In this document: positions 60,302 to 64,000 of the stretch, piece by piece
Layout: each line of letters begins with the position of its first letter
Position numbering within the stretch: the stretch's first letter is position 1
Origin: JAILLW01 sp045629045
Lineage (GTDB): Bacteria > Bacillota > Clostridia > Lachnospirales > Lachnospiraceae
NCBI GenBank assembly: GCA_045629045.1
Contig: JAZQQM010000055.1
Coordinates: 1-64,000 of the forward strand
Direction: 5' to 3'
DNA length: 64,000 nt
Translations under genes and position numbers: made by a program
The notes under the pieces: generated by a model
What the model was told of the DNA's origin: nothing
Databases searched by the model: none
Seen by the model: only the letters and a program-made list of their open reading frames with translations

Positions 60302-61567
60302 TTAATTAAATATTCTTCTTATGGTAATAACAGGTTTATAAAAAATCTGCCCTGTCTTAATTCCCGTACGCTGGGTACTTGCATGTATTATCTGACCGTT
60401 TCCGGCATATAATGCAACGTGACCTGCATAACACACAATATCTCCGGGACGTGCTTCATCATAAGACACTTCCCTTCCTGCCGAACGCATTGATGTACTG
60501 GTTCGCGGCAACGAGCGACCGAAGTCCTTATATAATCTCATAATAAATCCGGAACAGTCACACCCGTTGGTAAGGCTCGTGCCTCCGGACACATAGGGAT
60601 TTCCGATAAACTGTCTGGCATATGCCACAATATCCTGTCCTTTGTCGCCGGAATTATAACTTGAAGCCGGACTGTATGACTTATTGCCGCCGGTGGGAGC
60701 TGTACTTGAACTTGAACCGCTCGACTCGGCAGCACGCCTTGCTGCTTCTTCTCTTGCGGTATCTATCTGCTTTTGCTTAGCGGCAGCGTCCTGTTCCAGT
60801 TTCTTAATTTCATCGTTTTTCTTCTTAATATTAGCTTTATATACCGCCGCTTCTTCCCGGGCAGCTTTTAATGCCACAGCATAGTTATCGGCTTCTTCCT
60901 GCTTTTGGGTAAGCAGTTCATCCAAATAATTTCTCTCTTCCTCAAGATTATCAAGGTCAGACTGCAGTTCATCGTATTCTTCTTCCAGTTGTTCCTTGAC
61001 CCTTAAGGTTTCTTCCTTTGCCTCCTGGTACTGCAGCAACAGTCTTCTGTCATAATCATATAACTTTTCTATATATTCGGCCTTGTTCATCATATCGGAA
61101 AAACTTGAGGACTCAATAAGGAGCTGCATATAGGTGTAATCTCCCTTTTCGTACATAAATCTAATTCGCAGCTTCATTGCCTCATACTGTGCTTCTTCCG
61201 TGGCCTTGGCTTCTTCATACTCGGCTTCGGTAATTGCTATCTCTTCTTCCTTGGCGGCAATCTCTTCTTCCATAATCTCTATGGCCGCCAGGGTTGTAGC
61301 AAGTTCTTCGTCCACTTCTTCTATTTCGCCTTCAACTTCCTCAAGCTCGTCATTTATCTCATCCGCTTTTGATGTGGCCGCATCCAAAGCCGCCTGTTGC
61401 TTCTTTCTTTCTTCGTCGGCTTCTTTCTTTTTTCTTTCCAGTTCCTTCTTTTCGTTTTCTAAATCAGAAATAGTGGTAGCTTGTGAAGGCACAGAAACTA
61501 CCACTAAATTCGTCATAACCAAAGATATCAATAATGCAATTTTAATAATTACATTCTTTCTTTTCAT
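60302..61567 (-). CDS. Secreted NlpC/P60 peptidoglycan hydrolase with coiled coil (PcsB-like)
   Basis: A 421-residue secreted protein. Signal peptide (residues 1-32, ending SQA), then about 250 residues of coiled coil very rich in Glu/Ala/Lys (ELERKKKEADEERKK and many heptads). A Ser/Gly-rich linker leads to the C-terminal NlpC/P60 domain (GKGQDIVAYARQFIGNPYVSGGTSLTNGCDCSGF with catalytic Cys, and PGDIVCYAGHVALYAGNG with His). It cleaves D-Glu-mDAP-type bonds in peptidoglycan during division or cell separation; the coiled coil is the site used by FtsEX-type activators in related PcsB/CwlO proteins. ftsEX is not in this window. Confidence 0.93.
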   Translation of the reverse strand: MKRKNVIIKIALLISLVMTNLVVVSVPSQATTISDLENEKKELERKKKEADEERKKQQAALDAATSKADEINDELEEVEGEIEEVDEELATTLAAIEIMEEEIAAKEEEIAITEAEYEEAKATEEAQYEAMKLRIRFMYEKGDYTYMQLLIESSSFSDMMNKAEYIEKLYDYDRRLLLQYQEAKEETLRVKEQLEEEYDELQSDLDNLEEERNYLDELLTQKQEEADNYAVALKAAREEAAVYKANIKKKNDEIKKLEQDAAAKQKQIDTAREEAARRAAESSGSSSSTAPTGGNKSYSPASSYNSGDKGQDIVAYARQFIGNPYVSGGTSLTNGCDCSGFIMRLYKDFGRSLPRTSTSMRSAGREVSYDEARPGDIVCYAGHVALYAGNGQIIHASTQRTGIKTGQIFYKPVITIRRIFN

Positions 61568-61617
61568 TATCCCCTTTAGCTGCCGGACAAAAATATACTG
61601 TCAGGCCGCACATTATA

Positions 61618-62730
61618 TTATTGAACAGCTGCCTTTGAAACTATGAAGTCCTCGACCTTCATAACAAGCATGTTCTCTTTATAAGCCTCAATGAAGTCCA
61701 TCTGTTCTTTGTATTCTTCAACAGTCATATCGGAACCGTTTGAAGTAAGCATCTCCTGAATATCGGCATCAACCTCTTCATCAGTAATTGTAATGTTATT
61801 TTCGGCTGCTATTGCTGCAAGCATAATATAGTTCTCAGCCATTTCGCTTGCCCATTCTCTCATTCCGGTTTCGTAATCATCTTCGGAAACTCCAAAGAAA
61901 TACGCAGCAACCTGACCTTCAGTAGCACCTGCCTGAGCAGCATACTGACTAAGAGATTCCATATACTGAGCATACATCGAATCCACATATGCTTCGGGAA
62001 TATCATGGAAGGTCGAAGCTTCCTTAACCTGCTTTTCAAGGTCATCCATAAGACGGCTTTGATAATCGGATTCCGCACTCTGCTCCATGCTGGTCTTAAT
62101 TGCGTTTCTTAATCCTTCAAGATCGGTCTCTCCGAGGCTTACCGCAAACTCATCGTTAAGTTCGGGAATAACTTCCTCTTTTAATGAGTTGAGTTTAACA
62201 GTGAATATTGTTGTCTTTCCTGCCAAATCTGCGCTGCCGTAATCTTCCGGGAAAGTAAGTTCAAGGTCTTTTGTTTCACCTACCTTCATTCCTACTACTC
62301 CCTCCTCAAAGCCGGGAATAAAAACTCCGGAGCCAAGCGGTAAGTCATAACCCTGAGCTGTACCTCCGTCAAAAGCCACACCGTCAAGCTTGCCTTCATA
62401 ATCAATATTGGCTACATCACCGTTTTGGGCAACATCACGGTCTGTTATATCCTTTTGTTCCGGATACTGTGCCGGAAGGCCTTCCATGTACTGCTGTACC
62501 TTCTCATCCGTAATAACTTCTTTTTCAAATGTAGGCGTTAATCCTACATAATTACCAAGTGTTACATAATCTGCGGGATTAATATCCTTAAGATAAATTC
62601 CTTCTGCTGCATCGGCCACTCCCTGGGCTACAGTTGCAGCATCCTGTGCTGTCTTCTTTGCTTCGTCCGAGCAAGCTGTCAGCGTAAGCATCATGGCAGC
62701 AATTAATGTTGTTGCAATAAATTTTTTCAT
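61618..62730 (-). CDS. FKBP-type peptidyl-prolyl isomerase lipoprotein, trigger-factor-like
   Basis: A 370-residue lipoprotein. Signal peptide MKKFIATTLIAAMMLTLTAC with lipobox Cys 20. The middle holds an FKBP domain (NIDYEGKLDGVAFDGGTAQGYDLPLGSGVFIPGFEEGVVGM...), and the C-terminal half is a helical trigger-factor C-like arm (DDLEKQVKEASTFHDIPEAYVDSMYAQYMESLSQYAAQ). The layout is like cytosolic trigger factor without the ribosome-binding domain, moved outside the cell, and would fold secreted proteins. ATGGAGGA precedes the ATG. It is 50 nt upstream of the NlpC/P60 gene in the same orientation. Confidence 0.9.
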   Translation of the reverse strand: MKKFIATTLIAAMMLTLTACSDEAKKTAQDAATVAQGVADAAEGIYLKDINPADYVTLGNYVGLTPTFEKEVITDEKVQQYMEGLPAQYPEQKDITDRDVAQNGDVANIDYEGKLDGVAFDGGTAQGYDLPLGSGVFIPGFEEGVVGMKVGETKDLELTFPEDYGSADLAGKTTIFTVKLNSLKEEVIPELNDEFAVSLGETDLEGLRNAIKTSMEQSAESDYQSRLMDDLEKQVKEASTFHDIPEAYVDSMYAQYMESLSQYAAQAGATEGQVAAYFFGVSEDDYETGMREWASEMAENYIMLAAIAAENNITITDEEVDADIQEMLTSNGSDMTVEEYKEQMDFIEAYKENMLVMKVEDFIVSKAAVQ

Positions 62731-62870
62731 ATTTCCTCCATACTACCGGGTTATTTCTATAATGCACAAAAATATGCCTTATCCCTTATTAAGTTTACCT
62801 CGCCTATTTTACCACATGGTATATAGAAATAAAACTTAAAAGACTTCTCTATAATGTGAAATCTTTGTGA

Positions 62871-62899
62871 ATTGACGTCACCGTACTTTCATACTATAA
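62871..62899 (+). promoter_or_regulatory. Promoter of ispE
   Basis: TTGACG (62871-62876) and TATAAT (62894-62899) are 17 bp apart, giving a leader of about 80 nt. Confidence 0.82.
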
Positions 62900-62988
62900 T
62901 TGCTACAAGTGTGCACTTTGTATACAATATTCTTAAAAATACAATCTGTACACCTACATTATATATTATTTAAGAAAGAATATTCGAA

Positions 62989-63897
62989 ATGATTTCTCGC
63001 AAAGCCTATGCCAAAGTAAATTTGTGTCTTGATGTACTTAAGAGACGCGATGACGGCTATCATGAAGTAAAAATGATAATGCAAACAGTCGATATCTACG
63101 ACACCCTAACATTTGCTATTAACGAAAATATGCCGCAATGCAAAAGTGCGGATGCCGTCAATCAAATTACCCTTCAGGTTCTCGGCGTGCCTGCGAATGC
63201 CGATTTAGGGCCGATTGAAAAGAATCTTATATACAAATCTGCTCGACTTATTCTTGATACATATGATATTAAAACAAATGTTACCATCACTCTCGAAAAA
63301 CATATTCCGGTTGCTGCCGGAATGGCAGGAGGCTCTACGGATGCCGCTGCGGTTTTCCATGGTCTTAATGAATTATTAGATTTAAAAATGTCTCTTGAGG
63401 ATATGATGAAACTCGGAGTAAAAATCGGAGCCGATGTGCCATATTGCATAATGGGCGGCACAGCTTTGGCAGAAGGAATAGGTGAAATTTTATCCCCTCT
63501 TCCCAATCCACCTAAGTGTTATCTTTTGATTGTAAAGCCCGACATCAATGTGTCGACCAAATTCGTATATGAGAATCTTCATGTAGAGACAAGAACCGAG
63601 CATCCTCCCGTAGATACAGCGATTCAAGCGTTATCAAATCGTGATTTAACACTGCTTGTCAACAGCCTCGGAAACATCCTCGAGACAGTTACGATTCCCG
63701 AGTACCCAATCATAGATAGGATAAAAGTACTAATGTCTGAAGGCGGTGCACTGGGTTCTTTAATGAGCGGTTCCGGACCGACTGTTTTTGGTATATTTGA
63801 CGAAAAGGTCAAAGCCGAATCGGCTGCTATTTTATTAAGGGAATCTAAGATATCGGATGAAATTTTTGTAACCGACTGGGTTAATGAAATTAATTGA
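62989..63897 (+). CDS. ispE: 4-diphosphocytidyl-2-C-methyl-D-erythritol kinase
   Basis: A 302-residue GHMP kinase of the non-mevalonate isoprenoid pathway (CDP-ME to CDP-ME 2-phosphate). Substrate motif AYAKVNLCLDVLKRRDDGYHEV at the start, ATP loop PVAAGMAGGSTDAAAVFHG near residues 104-120, GADVPYCIMGGTALAEGIGE, and the C-terminal LMSGSGPTVFGIF. Length is typical. The ribosome site GAAAGAA is weak. It is followed after 25 nt by a GntR gene, a conserved pairing in Lachnospiraceae. Confidence 0.96.
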   Translation: MISRKAYAKVNLCLDVLKRRDDGYHEVKMIMQTVDIYDTLTFAINENMPQCKSADAVNQITLQVLGVPANADLGPIEKNLIYKSARLILDTYDIKTNVTITLEKHIPVAAGMAGGSTDAAAVFHGLNELLDLKMSLEDMMKLGVKIGADVPYCIMGGTALAEGIGEILSPLPNPPKCYLLIVKPDINVSTKFVYENLHVETRTEHPPVDTAIQALSNRDLTLLVNSLGNILETVTIPEYPIIDRIKVLMSEGGALGSLMSGSGPTVFGIFDEKVKAESAAILLRESKISDEIFVTDWVNEIN

Positions 63898-63922
63898 TCA
63901 ATAACACTTATAAGGAGTATCA

Positions 63923-64000
63923 ATGAACGAAGATTTTGATGTTTATATGGAAGAATTTCTTCCGCTCAGAGATGTAGTATTTAATACTCTTCGCCGTGCC
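63923..64000 (+). CDS. GntR-family transcriptional regulator, N-terminal fragment
   Basis: The first 26 codons are present before the window ends: MNEDFDVYMEEFLPLRDVVFNTLRRA. The LPLRDVVFNTLRRA stretch is the start of the winged-helix domain of FadR-subfamily GntR regulators. AAGGAG lies 7 nt before the ATG. The effector domain lies beyond the window. Confidence 0.75.
   Translation, partial: MNEDFDVYMEEFLPLRDVVFNTLRRA

Overview
The window looks like a chromosomal segment of an anaerobic, carbohydrate-fermenting Gram-positive of the Clostridia, most likely a Lachnospiraceae member; the genus cannot be fixed from the sequence. Reasons: A+T-rich DNA with strong AGGAGG-type ribosome sites and near-consensus TTGACA/TATAAT promoters, a PPi-dependent phosphofructokinase, cellobiose phosphorylase, GH31 and GH127-type glycosidases, a fused FeoAB, CarD/CdnL, two MATE exporters, and an ispE gene followed by a GntR regulator. 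No transposase, integrase, phage or CRISPR genes were seen. Most genes lie on the minus strand.

Layout. 1-8 kb: Pfp (cut by the window edge), a Ca2+/cation antiporter, a hydrolase, an RluA-type pseudouridine synthase, a GH31 glucosidase with an operator inside its promoter, and a padR/HAAS/DUF4097 operon. 8-25 kb: two MATE exporters, a secreted three-repeat protein, a DHH phosphoesterase, three NAD genes (a eukaryotic-like NMNAT, nadE, pncB) flanking feoAB, a zinc-ribbon membrane protein, a lipoprotein, and a GH127-type glycosidase divergent from an AraC regulator. 25-29.5 kb: seven tRNA-type features in two clusters (Lys, Gln, His, Arg; Gly, Pro; Leu lies at 18.3 kb) around an MBOAT/SGNH acyltransferase pair. 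29.5-39 kb: YfcE-type phosphoesterase, RdgB, an amidase-fold protein that has lost its catalytic residues, an RlmL-like methyltransferase, an LtaS-like sulfatase-fold protein, cellobiose phosphorylase and cardiolipin synthase. 39-50 kb: leuA, hslO, a methyltransferase, a COG2426 protein, hisC, a glycosyltransferase, a polar amino-acid ABC transporter, a Cys/His-rich surface protein and CarD. 50-64 kb: two paralogous hybrid histidine kinases, an L-fucose-isomerase-family gene with xylulokinase, an EamA transporter that looks leaderless, ClpX, an NlpC/P60 hydrolase, an FKBP-type lipoprotein foldase, ispE and the start of a GntR regulator.

The most unusual content is non-coding. Between 6 and 26 kb there is a family of nested palindromic elements. 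Each is bounded by inverted hairpin units (TGTGACAG ... GGGACGG ... CTGTCACA) that double as terminators and in places supply the neighbouring gene's stop codon. Three members share a strongly conserved core with several hairpins, enclosed by long perfect or near-perfect stems whose sequences differ completely between copies. Pairing is kept while sequence changes, which suggests a mobile structured RNA or DNA-hairpin element. A second small structured element, about 55 nt, interrupts duplicated tRNA 3' ends downstream of tRNA-Leu and tRNA-Gly. A 9-mer, CAAAGATAT, also appears far more often than base composition predicts. All calls rest on reading the sequence and on remembered family signatures; no database search was made.
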